This document shows positions 1-10,522 of a DNA stretch of 64,000 nt, piece after piece. How positions within the stretch are numbered: the first letter of the stretch is position 1; the number at the start of each line of letters is the position of its first letter. The DNA is from Ryuthela nishihirai (lineage: Eukaryota > Arthropoda > Arachnida > Araneae > Heptathelidae). The stretch is taken from assembly GCA_038380435.1 (NCBI GenBank), contig JAWZYU010000664.1, positions 1-64,000 on the forward strand. The letters are read 5' to 3'. A program made the position numbers and the translations under genes. The notes beneath the pieces are model-generated. The model did not search any database. It was not told the DNA's origin and saw only the letters and a list, made by a program, of their open reading frames with translations.

Positions 1-555
1 CTTCCGTGGATCGTACGAGGGTGAGAAAAAACATCCAGTGGAACAACTCAAAAAAGCTTGCAATGCAAAACTCAAACTATGCAACTTCCAACTTTTACTA
101 CGGCTTCACAATGTTTCGTCTATACTTCTCCGAAACTTTATATAACCATTTTTTTCTCTGTAGAAAAATAAAAATGCATCTTACGTACCTGAGTTGATCG
201 AAGCATAACATAAAAATATACCTCAAATAGCAACATTATTACGATTAAGAATAGCATTTTTGAAACTTCAACGTGATTGTAATATACCAAATCTGCTGGC
301 AACACAACGAAAGAGTACTGGTGACGTCATCTCGGTGTTTTGCCTACTTTATTATTAACCCGTATTCACAGGCAGGCAGCAATAATTTTAGGAGATTTAA
401 ACATTTTCATATCAATTTTTTCATATGCACTGTATTTTTTTTTTAAAGCTTTATTTTTTTACACGGTTTTCTCGGGAACCTATAAGAAACAGAATTGGGT
501 GCATTGAATTAGATTATTCCTATTATTTATTAAAAACGATTTATTATTTTTTTTT
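1..555 (+). repeat. CRE-TIR element, right half (copy 1)
   Basis: This matches 57,270-57,830 on the same strand almost base for base, and also 23,030-23,480 and the complement of 36,050-36,660. Around 322-360 it contains the right-hand terminal motif GACGTCATCTCGGTGTTTT followed by CTACTTTATTATTAACCC, which is the inverse of the left end seen at 21,985. The left part of the element lies outside the window. No coding capacity is seen. Confidence 0.6.
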
Positions 556-650
556 AAGTTGAGTGCTTAGCGCGCTTGGCTATTGATCTAAGAGACCTGG
601 GTTCCAACCTAGGGTAAGGCATTGATGTTGCTTTTCTGCTGAGGTGCTTA
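556..650 (+). mobile_element. SINE-L fragment (tRNA-like head)
   Basis: It contains the head of SINE-L: GTTAGCGCGCTTGGCTACTGATCTAAG-like sequence (an A-box region), then a decayed B box (GGTTCCAACC instead of GGTTCGAGTCC), then the start of the body (TTTTCTGCTGAGG). The 3' half with the AGCAGCTGCT palindrome is missing. Confidence 0.6.
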
Positions 651-858
651 CTTACGGTAGCAACAATGCAATCAGTTTAGGTTAATGAGTGACAAATTTG
701 AATCTCAATCAAGTATATATATTTTTTACACGTTTTTGATTTAACACAGATCAGAAAAGAAATTTAATTTCCCTATTTACACGATTTATTTTGATGTAAC
801 ACGGTTCACACGGCGCCTTTTTAAAAAAAACCCATTTGAATTTAATTCGGAAAAAATT
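651..858 (+). repeat. Dispersed repeat shared with 57,940-58,135
   Basis: AT-rich sequence that follows the SINE-L fragment in the same order as at 57,940-58,135, and is likewise followed by a minus-strand SINE-N copy. The two loci are therefore copies of one larger composite segment. No function is recognised. Confidence 0.5.
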
Positions 859-1196
859 GTTTTACCTCTGAGCGGCACTTTTTGGCACACCATTGGCTAA
901 ATGGCCACATCACATGGACCCCGAAGTCTCAGAGAAGGTTGGGGGACATATGGTAATCTCCCGCCAAGGCCATCCAGCGTGTTCTTCAACGTGCACAGGG
1001 TATGGCTCTCCCACACACGGGGCCAAGGCTTAACGCCCCATCCGACGGACGGCGGCCTTTCCAAGCCCACCGGTGTCCCCTACTGACCGTGAGCAGGGCG
1101 GGGAATTTTGCGGAGATAAATCTCAACGCTGACCCAGCTGGGACTCGAACCTGCGAACTACAGATTATGAGCCCGGGGCGCTACCGACTGACTTAA
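859..1196 (-). mobile_element. SINE-N, internally deleted
   Basis: Read on the minus strand, this has the tRNA-like head (B-box region at 1,140-1,150, decayed), the Nin-DC-like core with GGGGCGTTAAGCC and GTGCACGTT, and the tail ending at ACCTCAG/CTCAGAGGTAAAACAA. About 40 bp are missing between the tail motifs GGAGATTACCAT and CCCAACCTTCTC. Small reading frames across it are shadows of the SINE. Confidence 0.8.
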
Positions 1197-1570
1197 AAAA
1201 CACGACAAATATAAAAAAAAAACCAAAAAATATTTAAGAATTCTTTATATATTTATTTTCTTTAAAACCAAACCGGTCGGTTTTAATTTGAAAACTTCTA
1301 AAGTTAATAAAATTAGATATCTTAAAATTAATAAAAATGAAATAAAGACTTCAAGATTTTGATATGACTTGTTTAGAAACAACTCATTTGTATTCTGTTT
1401 TCACGTCTAAGGGACCTGGGTTCGAGTCCCGGGTAAGGCATGGACTTATGGGTCGTTTTTCTGCTGAGGTATTTTTTTACACGGTTTTCTCGGGAACCTA
1501 TCAGAAACAGAATTGGTTGCATTGAATTAGATTATTCCTATTGTTTATTAAGGATTTATTTTTTTTTAAG
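1197..1570. repeat. AT-rich dispersed repeat with SINE-L head piece
   Basis: It contains the motif AAACCAAACCGGTCGGTTTT (around 1,265-1,285), which recurs near 20,695, 21,715, 26,635, 40,955, 46,885 and 60,515. A piece of SINE-L head lies at about 1,395-1,475 with an intact B box (GGTTCGAGTCC). From 1,470 the CRE-TIR right-flank sequence recurs (ACACGGTTTTCTCGGGAACC). Confidence 0.5.
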
Positions 1571-1715
1571 TTGAGTGGTTAGCGCGCTTCGCTACTGATC
1601 TAAGAGACCTGGGTTCGAGTCCCGGGTACGGCATGGCTATTTTGTGTCGTTTTTCTGCTGAGGGCGCCATTGTCTCAGACCGTCTACTATGGCATATAAA
1701 CTGACAGGCTGAATT
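1571..1715 (+). mobile_element. SINE-L, 3'-truncated
   Basis: It has the tRNA-like head (GAGTGGTTAGCGCGCTTCG, then B box GGTTCGAGTCCC), the linker TTTTTCTGCTGAGG, and body sequence as far as ACTGACAGGCT. The final palindromic box and the tail are missing. Confidence 0.75.
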
Positions 1716-1737
1716 GAAACCCCATTTGAATTTAATT

Positions 1738-1881
1738 CTGAAAAAAATGTTTTATCTCTGACCGGCACTTTTTTGCAACACCATGGGCTAAATGACCATG
1801 ACACATGGACACCGAATGCTCAGAGAAGGTTGGGGGAGGGGAACCCACTGCAACAACTGTTGGGACACAGATGGTAGCCTC
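1738..1881 (-). mobile_element. SINE-N 3' fragment
   Basis: This is only the 3' part of SINE-N (minus strand), from GGGAGGCTACCATCTG through the GTGCAAAAAAGTGCCG motif to the AGATAAAACA end. It is 5'-truncated, as expected of an LINE-mobilised SINE, and has accumulated several substitutions. Confidence 0.75.
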
Positions 1882-2004
1882 CCAAAATGTCGTAAAAACT
1901 AATATTGTCGTAAAACGTAATATTGTTAAAATAAAAACTGGTGAAAACCACAAGAAACGAGTGTAGAAATTCTGTATGTATCATACCCTATGCAGATTAA
2001 ATAA

Positions 2005-2157
2005 AACGTTGGATGGGAGGTTACCATCTGTCTCATAACAGCTGTTCCATTCGGTCACCTTCCCGCAACCTAAACTGATCCCTCTGGTTCTTTATGACGT
2101 CGCCATTTAGACCCTTGTGTGCAAATAACTACCTGTCGGAGATAAAACAACCCAACC
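2005..2157 (+). mobile_element. Diverged SINE-N 3' fragment
   Basis: It aligns by eye with the SINE-N tail (GGATGG..GAGG.TACCATCTGTCTC, AACAGCTGTTCCA, CATTTAG.CC, GTGTGCAAA, AGATAAAACAACCCAACC). It shares diagnostic changes with copies at 21,260, 26,965, 39,838, 46,440 and 60,065. These copies therefore form an older subfamily or a piece carried along inside unit D. Confidence 0.6.
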
Positions 2158-2184
2158 AAACGCGTATCTTCTATATGGCGTATT

Positions 2185-2295
2185 AAAGTAATCAAAGGGG
2201 TCACCACCCTCGCAGACCTTCGACTATGGCGGAGAAACTGACAGGCTCCTCTCAGATCGCTGTTGCAAGCAGCTGCTGGAGGGTGTGTGTTTTTT
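2185..2295 (+). mobile_element. SINE-L 3' part (unit D version)
   Basis: It contains AGACCTTCGACTATGGC, ACTGACAGGCTCCTCTCAG and the AAGCAGCTGCT box, followed by a GGGTGTGTGTTTTTTTT tail. The tRNA-like head is absent. The same diverged 3' part occurs in each unit D copy. Confidence 0.6.
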
Positions 2296-2944
2296 TTATT
2301 TCTTTATTATATTTTGGAAGATATTTTCACTCTTTTCTGTAACACGTTAAGCTTCTTTGGATTGGGAAATAAAATAATCAGAGGTTAAATGTTTAGGATG
2401 TGAAATGACTCCTCGACTAAGCAGTTAATCCCTGTGTAGTCTGTAAAACAGAAATTCGTTAAAATTATGCTGCTGTTATGGATATTTTTATATTTTGCAT
2501 CTCAATGTAAAACTCTTAACTGAGCTCAGAATTAATCAGAAGTAGATTTATTTGTGTTTTGAAGACAGAGATCAAGTTTTGGATTACCAATTTACATTAC
2601 AGTGCTATAAAAAATGTATTGAAAGTCAACTAATTACTCCTCAATTTCTAAAAAAAAGTTTTAATTTCGTAATATTCCATGATCTTTTAATAAAGTCACA
2701 ATAAATTAGTTTATTAATTGTCATTTTAGAAATAAATAGCTTATAATTAAATTTTAAATAAAATAAAATTTTAAATAAATTCAAATAATAAAAATAATCG
2801 CATTTTTTTTTTACATTTTTCCTTGACTATTTATTTCAACAGATGTGAGGATTATATAGATATGACCGGCGTCGAACAGCTGAATAGCAAAAAAAGTGAC
2901 AAAAGAAGAATAATTACATATGTGTAAAGGACATCTGAGCGCCA
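2296..2944. other. AT-rich repeat remnant, no gene seen
   Basis: The first 170 bp continue unit D (AACACGTTAAGC, GACTCCTCG, CCCTGTGTAGTCTGTAA). The rest is AT-rich sequence with homopolymer runs. I see no open frame or RNA gene. Confidence 0.5.
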
Positions 2945-3605
2945 ATTTTTTTTTTGCCCACAGTGGGTTAAATGACCAGGTCACAGGGAACCCGAAGGCT
3001 CAGAGAAGGTTGCTGGAGGGGACCCACTGCAACAGATGGTATCCTACCTTCATAATCACCCTGCGTATTCTTTAACGTGCACAGGGTGTGGCTCTCCCGC
3101 ACACGGAGACACGGATTAACGTCCCATCCGACGGACGGCAGCCTTTCCAAGAGGGGCGGCTCAGTCGGTAGCGCGCCAGGCTCGTAATCTGTAGTTCCCA
3201 GGTTCGAGTCCCAGCTGGGTCAGCGTTGAGATTTATATCCGCAAAATTTCCTCGCCCTGCCCACGGTCAATAGGGGACACCGATGGCCTTGAAAAGGCCG
3301 CCGTCCGTCGGATGAGACGCTAAGCCGTTGCCCCGTGAGCGGGAGAGCCATACCCTGTGCACGTTAAAGAACACGCTGGATGGCCTTGACAGGAGGCTAC
3401 CATCTGTCTCCCAACAGCTGTTCCAGTGGGTCCCCTCCCCCAACCCTCTCTGAGCCTTCTGGGTCCTTGTGGCCTGGCCATTTAGGCCACGGTGTGCAAA
3501 AAAGTGCCGCTGAGAGGTAAAACAATCCAATCCAAGCCTATCGGTGTCCACTACTGAACGTGGGAAGGGCGGGGAGTTTTACGGAGATAAATCTCAATGC
3601 TGAGG
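2945..3605 (-). mobile_element. SINE-N copy interrupted by another SINE-N
   Basis: The minus-strand SINE-N tail and core occupy 2,945-3,152. The same copy resumes at 3,536-3,605 (CCTATCGGTGTCC through the AGATAAATCTC region). Everything between is a second SINE-N in the opposite orientation. The short repeat CCAAG borders both sides of the insert and may be its target-site duplication. Confidence 0.7.
3153..3535 (+). mobile_element. SINE-N, full length, nested
   Basis: A full SINE-N. The tRNA-like head has an A box (GGCTCAGTCGG), the triplet CGT in the anticodon position, and B box GGTTCGAGTCC. It is followed by the Nin-DC-like core (CGTCGGATGAGACGCTAAGC, GTGCACGTTAAAGAACAC) and the tail to GAGGTAAAACAATCCAATCC. 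It sits inside the older SINE-N at 2,945-3,605. Tail CCAAT/CCAAC repeats end the element. Confidence 0.85.
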
Positions 3606-4800
3606 ATTCTTTATGAGTTCCGTATTTAAATAGAAATGGAAACCGAAACATATTTATCGCTCTTCCCAAAGAAATGTAGATTATTCCATTCTGCCTTCCT
3701 ATAAACTTCTTTCTGTTAGGGTTTTAGACTAAATAAACAGATATCGCTGTTGTTAAACATCTGAACTTGCGTTACTAATTAAATACTGCATCAGTTGAAG
3801 TAGTAAAATAAAATAGATTTTCTAATGTCTGTTAATTATCAAGGGTATTTTTTTGTGTTTTAAAAAAGATTATTGTTCGTAAATTTGATCCGAATGAGAT
3901 GATACGGAATACACCGTCATAACTTAGCGAGTTGCGGAGTGTCATTTACTGCCTGTCACTGGCAGTCATAACTCATCGGGGAAATCAATGTACACACTCC
4001 AAATTTTCACAGAATGGTTCAGGTTAAGGTCCAGTTTGCAGTGCGAAATTTCAGGTCAAAGTCCAAATAAGTTGAACTCTAACAAAAATAAATTCACATT
4101 TCCCCTCACCCAAAAAAGTGTCCTAAATTTATATTCCAACATACTATATGTGCTAATATTTAAATAGTGTTGATTAAAGTTTTGAAACATGAATGCATAA
4201 ATATAACTTATGTACTTAATTAAATTCACACATACAATTATTGCTAAATGAAATAAATTCCTCTAGGTGGCGTTAATTTTGTTTCTAATGAAATATCTGC
4301 TTCTTCCCGCCTTCCCCAACGGTTGTTCGTGTTCCTCTTCTACGATTGGTCAAATATGTTACAATGGCACGTGCACCTAGATAGCTTTACACGTGGCGCC
4401 CTTAGTTACGATAGCAACCATATATTCGCTTTCACTTCGGTGTCAAATTTTACTCTCAATTCATTTCTTCTTTTCCATAATATATTTTATTACGTATATT
4501 TAGAATAAAGTTCATACACCACGTAAATTTTACCTACACAAGAATCGAACTACAGTTAGCAACGATTAATAGTAATATTATAATATTTCAGAAACGTTAA
4601 TATTTAAAATATGCGAATTCAATTTAATATCAAAGCCGGAAATTAACACCACTTTAACGTTTCAGCTTAAATAACTGGGATTGATTAATTTAATTATCAA
4701 ACTTTACTGGTTTTATTAACAATCTCACACCGTGGAGACATCCAATTCGAGAAATTAATTCATCGCGAAGATGATATCTGTTTCATAGCATTACAAATAG
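3606..4800 (+). repeat. Unit C, copy 1
   Basis: About 1.2 kb beginning GAGGATTCTTTATGAGTTCC. It recurs at 27,510-28,655 (same strand) and, inverted, at 44,873-46,020 and 58,510-59,645. It includes a conserved short frame at 4,323-4,508, but the frame is conserved only because the whole repeat is. This copy lacks the SINE-N found at the end of the other copies: CCGTGGAGAC continues into ATCCAATTCG, so it is an empty site. Confidence 0.65.
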
Positions 4801-4815
4801 AAACTCAAAACACGG

Positions 4816-5087
4816 GGGGGGGGGGCTCAGTCGGTAGCGCGCCAGGCTCGTAATCTTTAGTTCAAAGGTTTGAGACTTTGCTGGTTCAGATTTATCTCGG
4901 CAAAATTCCCCACCCTTCCCACTGTCAGTAGAGGACACCGATGGGCTTGAAAAAGCCGCCGTCCGTCAGATGGGACGTTAAGCCTTTGGCCCGTGTGCAG
5001 GACAGCCATACCTTAGACACGTTAAAGAACACGCCAGATGGCGTTGACGGCAAGCTTCCATCCCTCCCAACAGCTGTTCCAGCCCCC
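4816..5087 (+). mobile_element. SINE-N, 3'-truncated
   Basis: It starts in a run of G, then GGCTCAGTCGGTAGCGC. The head is diverged (B box GGTTTGAGACT). The core is GATGGGACGTTAAGCC and ACACGTTAAAGAACACG, and the tail stops at CAACAGCTGTTCCAG. The substitutions suggest an old copy. Confidence 0.75.
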
Positions 5088-5219
5088 AAATAAAAGTTTA
5101 TTTATTTTTTACTCTACATGATGCCCAGCTTCTGTCAAATATTCGGAACATGAATTGAGGGCCGAATGCAACAGGTTCCATGTCACATGAAAACTCGTTA
5201 AGTAGGTAATGCTGCTCTC

Positions 5220-5520
5220 CATAAAAGTAACCCACTTCGTTTACTTTCCACCTAAAAATAAAAAAAAATTACTAAATACTACATATTCGGAAAGCAAAGA
5301 ATTGAGAATTTAGGTTGAAATCGAAGCTCCGGTACGAGATACCGTGTACGTCAGACATCCATACCCTGTATTGAACAACACACGCTGGATGCCATTCACA
5401 GCTGGAAAAACTTGTATTGGCATTTCGAATGTGTCGAGTATTACCAGTATACTCTGATTAGGGTCTAAAATTAGTACCTTACATATATAGATTCTGTTCG
5501 CTATTTTCATTGTTAACTTT
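5220..5520 (+). repeat. Dispersed repeat, paralogue of 37,380-38,010
   Basis: It shares AAACTCGTTAAGTAGGTAAT upstream and then CATCCATACCCTGTA, CACGCTG.ATGCC, TTGGCATTTCGAA.GTGTCG and CCAGTATACTCTGA in order with 37,330-38,010. At 37,557 that paralogue carries a SINE-N which is absent here, so this is the unoccupied version of the site. Confidence 0.55.
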
Positions 5521-5709
5521 TAAATGTCTCATTTCAGCATTTCCAGTGGTAACACCTTCAGTGGAAATAAACTAACATCATTCTTTCCTTATATTCTCAG
5601 TGTGAACGCTAATCTTTCCATATTCGGTAAATGTGATGTTTAAATCAGTCGTTAGTAAGGAACATTTACACATAATTATAACAGAAACGGTAATCTAGGG
5701 GCAGAAGGA

Positions 5710-6094
5710 TTGGATTGTTTTACCTCTGAGCGGCACTTTTTTGCACACCATGGGCTAAATGGCCAGGTCACATGGACCCCAAAGGCTCGGAGAAGGTTGG
5801 GGGAGGGGACCCACTGGAACAGCTGTTGGGAGACAGATGGTAGCCTCCCGTCAAGGCCATCCAGCGTGTTCTTTAACGTGCGCAGGGTATGGCTCTCCCG
5901 CACACGGGGCCACGGCTTAACGTCCCATCCGACGGACGGCGGCCTTTTCAAGCCCATCGGTGTCCCCTACTGACCGTGGGCGGGGCGGGGAAATTTTGCG
6001 GGGATAAATCTCAACGCTGACCCAGCTGGGACTCTAACCTGGGAACTACAGATTACGAGCCTGGCGCGCTACCGACTGAGCCACCCCCGCCCCG
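5710..6094 (-). mobile_element. SINE-N, full length, with target-site duplication
   Basis: A complete minus-strand SINE-N of 385 bp. It is flanked by a perfect 13-bp direct repeat AGGGGCAGAAGGA (5,697-5,709 and 6,095-6,107), the footprint of LINE-type target-primed insertion. The head has A box GGCTCAGTCGG; the B box is slightly altered (GGTTAGAGTCC). The good state of the copy and its duplication suggest a fairly young insertion. Confidence 0.9.
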
Positions 6095-6299
6095 AGGGGC
6101 AGAAGGAAATGAATTTTTTTTTATACGTATATTTCAATAAAACTTTAACTATTTATTTATATTTCACGTGTATCTGTTGAATATTAAAAAAATAATTATG
6201 TCCTTCTACTTTCTGAAACAGTGGGCGAAAGGATAACCATATCTGCAACCCCGAGAAATATAATCTTTTATTTTTACATTCCGACTGCACGGAGTCCTT

Positions 6300-6960
6300 T
6301 CTCGAAACAACCTAGAAACGTTGCAGGTTTGGTAACCAAAGCTATTGTATGAACGCTTTAATTCTCCTTTATTTATTTATTTACTAACAATGTATTCGAA
6401 CCCGACAACCAACGTAGAATAACCTAGACCAATATTTTAGGAGTAACAGCGCATACGAAAAAAAACTGCCAACTGCACGCGGTGTTTCCATGTTCTCACC
6501 CTCCGAAGTACTGACCGCGCCCAAAGCTTAACCTCGGGCATCAGACGAGAACCAGTGTGTTCAACTTGCTATGGCCGTTGACATGCTAATTTTTTCTTCC
6601 TGCCTTATAAAGTAACACACATTATCAATAAGAGAACAATTCTTAAAGTAGGAAAAAACTGGAATGGTGCCAAAAAATTTCGTTAACGACAGTATTTAAA
6701 AAGAAATTACACTTTTTTAAAGATTGATTATTTTTCAATTTTTTAACGGTTGTTGGATATTTATATTTCCCATTTCTTTTTCAACATAATAGCGTGCAAT
6801 TAAACGTTACACACAAAAGTAATAAACACAATAAAAATATTTCTATTTACCCTACTTCTGCAATCCCTCCGAAGAGACTAGACTTATTTACTTTCACAGA
6901 GTAATTTTAATTTTCGTTTCCATGGTTATTACAACGACAGAGACGCCATTTCTTGTCACA
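6300..6960 (-). repeat. 5S-containing repeat unit, copy 1 (decayed)
   Basis: The sequence on both sides of the 5S-like segment matches 38,020-38,960. Upstream shared motifs are GCCTTATAAAGTAAC and TTATCAATAA.(A)GAACAATTCTTAAA. Downstream ones are TTCTACGT.GGT and CTTTATTTATTTA and GGTAACCAAA. The 5S gene was therefore copied with its flanks and is not a bare SINE head. Confidence 0.55.
6468..6582 (-). pseudogene. 5S rRNA pseudogene
   Basis: Minus strand, running from GTCAACGGCCAT to GCAGTTGGC and then a T run. It has the internal control region in recognisable form (GAGGTTAAGC, GGTCAGTACTTCGGAGGGTG). It is 115 nt long against 118 for the copy at 38,161. It lacks three bases in the GCAGC loop and has changes in helix IV (GAGAACATGGAAACACC). 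A TATA-like TTATAA lies about 25 bp upstream. Probably not a functional gene. Confidence 0.75.
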
Positions 6961-7195
6961 CCTCGGGCTAAACTGATAAATCACGACGACTCCCGATAGC
7001 TAAGACCATATTTCGATAACAGCACGCACTGCAAAAATTAAACAGATGGGATAGTCCAGTAAGTCGACCCACCGCGTGCTTCAACCTGAATGTTCTTTCG
7101 GACGGTGGCATAACTAAACGTCCCGTAGGATGGGTTTTCCAAGGCCATCGGTGTCGCATACTAACAGAGGAGAGGGGTAGGATTGTAACTCGGGA
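6945..7195 (-). mobile_element. Degenerate SINE-N
   Basis: Weak but ordered matches to SINE-N on the minus strand: GGCCATCGGTGTCG, GTCCCGTAGGATGGG (the GACGTTA core region in reverse), GCTTCAACCTGAA and the CTCGGGCTAAA tail motif. The tRNA-like head is largely gone. An old copy. Confidence 0.45.
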
Positions 7196-8920
7196 ACGGT
7201 TTAAAATATTACGATGTGTCGATTGCGGCTCCGAACGGTTGGAAAACTTCCAAGGTGTAATTTGACCGACTAATATTCAAAGCGATTCATATTATTTTTT
7301 GTAATTCGGTGGCCGTTAGAATTGCGTTGAGGAAAATGCAAATGGAACACCGGAAATAATTATCGTTTTATCCTATAAAACATACAACCTGTTTCCACTC
7401 TGAGGTTTCATTTTTCTTTACATGTTCATGCCGTTCTCATCGTAAAACGTAATGAAATTTAGTGCCATCGAACCGCGATATTTTGATCTGCATGCCAATA
7501 TATACTAGGAATCAGTGTCCTAGCATTTTTACCCCGTCATTAAAAGTAAATAATTACATAGGAAATTAAAATTCTGCAGTGTAATATTTAACTGCATGAA
7601 AAAGTATTAATCACCGTTGTTAAGAAAGACGTTTGCAAGAGATCCTACAGTTAAAAGTAATGAGTTTGATTTCGATTCGACAACGTTTATACGTAAATAG
7701 ATAAAATAAAGACAAGTGAGTAAACCTCTGTTGCGAATAGGAAATACTGTTGCAGCCTCACTTCCGGCGAATGAGAAAACATTGCATTCCAAAACCTCAG
7801 TGTCGACGTCATTACCTTATTATTGGAATTCAAATTTAAGTGATAGTAAATAAACTATCGGAAAGCGCCGTCTCGTTTCGGTCATTGCAGTTACCTTGTG
7901 AATACCATGATGAAGTGAACAGAGTTCGTGGAATCGCATTTACCTACACATTGCTTACCGCGAAACAATAGGAGTATAATAAACCTAGTTGTGTGAGATA
8001 AAACGAAACCTTAGTACGCCAATAACGACACGGACTGTATTCCTTATCCCCTTCAAGTGTAACCAAGCACTGGGCCACTCGAAAAACATCAGGTAAATCT
8101 ATTTAATTATTTTCCAATCTTCGCCACCACACGGAATTTAATGGTTTACAACCACTGGCTGGACTAACCCTTAAGTAATATAAGCACCTGCTTAGGATAC
8201 CAAGGGAAGGGGGGCACCGACGATTTTTCCCCTAGCAATAATGCCCTTATCTATCAATTCTTTCACTGACACACTCGACTTTTGACGTTACTTTTTCCAT
8301 TGTCCTTATCTGCAGTGTTCGACTTTAATCTGAATTCTAAAAAAAAAATATTGAAGGTGACAGTCAAATCGCTAGAGTGCAATACGTTTGACTGACTGTT
8401 TTTACAAATTTTTTATGAATGAATTTCGCTGTTTTTCTATTCATTATAAATATATATAAAATCCATATTCTTTTTTGTGACTTTTTAAATTATAGCTTAC
8501 GTATTTTCAGACGCCAAGATCAAACGAATTCAATTAAGCAATGGAAAGGTCCCCGGAGTTACCATTGCTCGATCGTGGTTACGCCATTATTTGGCCTTAT
8601 TTAAACCCTAATAACAAAGTACCAAGTTGCTCTACGTCACCACCCGGAAAGGCGTATTTCAAGCCCTACAGTTAACTACAAAGTTGCTCTTCGCATTAAA
8701 TGTAAGCGCACTATAAATCAAATTAATTATTATTCTTTAAATGTTTCGTGTTGTTTTCACATTTCCGTAACTAATAATCTTTCTAGTTTATATTTCAACT
8801 TTTTTGGTTAACGGCGTTCCGTGGCCGAGTGTTTTGCACGCATGGCTACTGTAAAGTTAGAGTGTTAGTTTAAATATCTTTATAAGTAAAGACCAACATG
8901 GCGACTACACAAGCGACATA
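7196..8920. other. Non-coding, no gene recognised
   Basis: No convincing gene. The segment about 7,690-7,990 resembles 50,265-50,520 (CCTCTGTTG.GAAT, CACTTCC, ACAATGCATTC, GAGTATAATAA), so a further dispersed repeat lies here. The remainder is AT-rich sequence with no structure I can name. Confidence 0.4.
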
Positions 8921-8924
8921 TACG

Positions 8925-9240
8925 TACGGTAACCATATTTTTTCGGAGAAAATACACGACAAAACACAAATTGTTTCATAATGAAAAAAAAAAAACCAGG
9001 TTGCGTTTATTTGTTTCATTAAAACTAAAAATCTTTATAACATTTATTATAAAATATAAGCATACAATAGCATTTTAAACAACCATATTACTTAAAAAAT
9101 TTATTTATGATTTTTTTCACAAGAATGAACTTAATAAATCAGGTTTATGTTTTAAAAATCATGAAACTGTATACAATTCATATCAAAGTTGCATTTGGTA
9201 TAAATGCAACTTTGATTGTTGTTTCGATTTTTTATTTTGA
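8925..9240 (+). repeat. Dispersed repeat shared with 19,916-20,100
   Basis: It shares ACCATATTTTTTCGGAGAAA, ACAAATTGTTTCATAATGAA, TATTATAAAATATAAGCATA and ATAGCATTTTAA in order with 19,930-20,040. The family is unidentified and there is no coding capacity. Confidence 0.5.
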
Positions 9241-9592
9241 ATGAATGTTTTCAAATTGAATGTTTCGATTTTTAATTTTGTTTTTTCACTGCTCCATATA
9301 TTGTTCGCTAATCAAAATACTCGTGCAGTTTCCGTTACAAAATTTTATTTCCGATGGAAGATATATGGGACCCGATCCGGTGCTCTGTATTTGACATTTG
9401 ATCTTACGAATACGTTAAATATTCCACTGCTTCGGTGTAATGGAAGCATTGATCACCATCTACGGATTACGATCCATCTGGCAAATTTGCAAACTCGAGA
9501 AAACTATCACTTTCAATCATCTTAATGAAACAGCACTATGCAGGGAAAAAAACTTTACTTATGCAGAAAATCTGTACGAAATGCCCATCAGT

Positions 9593-9975
9593 TGGGTTGT
9601 TTTACCTCTGAGCGGCACTTTTTTGCACACCATGGGGTAAATGGCCACGTCACATGGACCCCGAAGGCTCAGAGAAGGTTGGGGAAGGGAACCCACTGGA
9701 ACAGCTGTTGGGAGACAGATGGTAGCCTCCCGTCAAGGTCATCCAGCGTGTTCTTTAACGTGCACAAGGTATGGCTCTCCCACACACGGGGCCACGACTT
9801 AACGTCCCATCCGACGGACGGAGGCCTTTCCAAGCCCACCGGTGTCCCCTACTGACCGTGAGCTGGGCGGGGAATTTTGCGGCGATAAATTTCAACGCTG
9901 ACCCAGCTGGGAGTCGAACCTGGGAACTACAGATTACGAGCCTGGCGCACTACCGACTAAGCCACCTCCGCCCCG
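9593..9975 (-). mobile_element. SINE-N, full length, with target-site duplication
   Basis: A complete 383-bp SINE-N on the minus strand. It is bounded by a perfect 13-bp direct repeat AATGCCCATCAGT (9,580-9,592 and 9,976-9,988). A-box and B-box positions, the Nin-DC-like core (GATGGGACGTTAAG, GTGCACGTTAAAGAACACG) and the AAAACAACCCAAC 3' end are all present. This is the cleanest example for defining the element's ends. Confidence 0.92.
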
Positions 9976-9988
9976 AATGCCCATCAGT

Positions 9989-10522
9989 ACAATTTATGAA
10001 GAATCATGATAACGAGCCTTCAGTCGAACAAACAACCACTTTCACAGAAGTAATCGCACTCCAGCTATGGGAATAAAAGGAAACAGTTAATAAATAAAAC
10101 AATGACACAGAGGAAATTGCATTCTACCCAAAAAACTAAATTATGGACTCGTTAATGAAATATCCTTTCGAAATACAAATGCAACCAAAATAAGTAATCA
10201 TATGGCAAAACACCAACTAGTATGCATATATATATATGGCACAATCACCGTCAAAGATAAATCTCGCTGACTATCAGGGACCATGTAACTCTTCTGGCAA
10301 ATGAAACGTCAAAAACCAACTGTACAGATCATAAAAATGTTACCGAAATGATATTGGAAAAGAAGAAGTAACAGGAGTATTGTTAATAATGAAGAAAACA
10401 ACACACTAGCAGCAAAAGTATGTGGTAACTATTTATGTTGCACTACGGGTTCGCAACTTTTGTCGTGGTATTTTTGCAAACTGAGTGTGCACACCCGATA
10501 GCCTTATTAAATGAAAAAAATA
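9989..10522. other. AT-rich, nothing recognised
   Basis: AT-rich with a short ATATATATAT run near 10,225. No gene, RNA gene or repeat family could be assigned. Confidence 0.4.

Noticed and set aside
3153..3230. Possible tRNA gene (A box and B box, CGT in anticodon position)
   Set aside because: It is the head of a full-length SINE-N: the acceptor stem does not close, and the SINE body follows directly. The same holds for every other tRNA-like head in the window.
4323..4508. 61-codon frame conserved at 28,236-28,421
   Set aside because: The whole 1.2-kb unit C is conserved between these places. The two other copies show no better preservation of the frame than of neighbouring sequence.
5676..5973. 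Open frames of 60-150 codons with FTSERHFFAHHG, WETDGSLPSRPSSVFFN or LSRTRGHGLTSHPTDGG, repeated across the window
   Set aside because: They occur on both strands of every SINE-N copy, start or end in flanking sequence, and follow the SINE's borders. They are translations of a tRNA-derived SINE and not a protein family.
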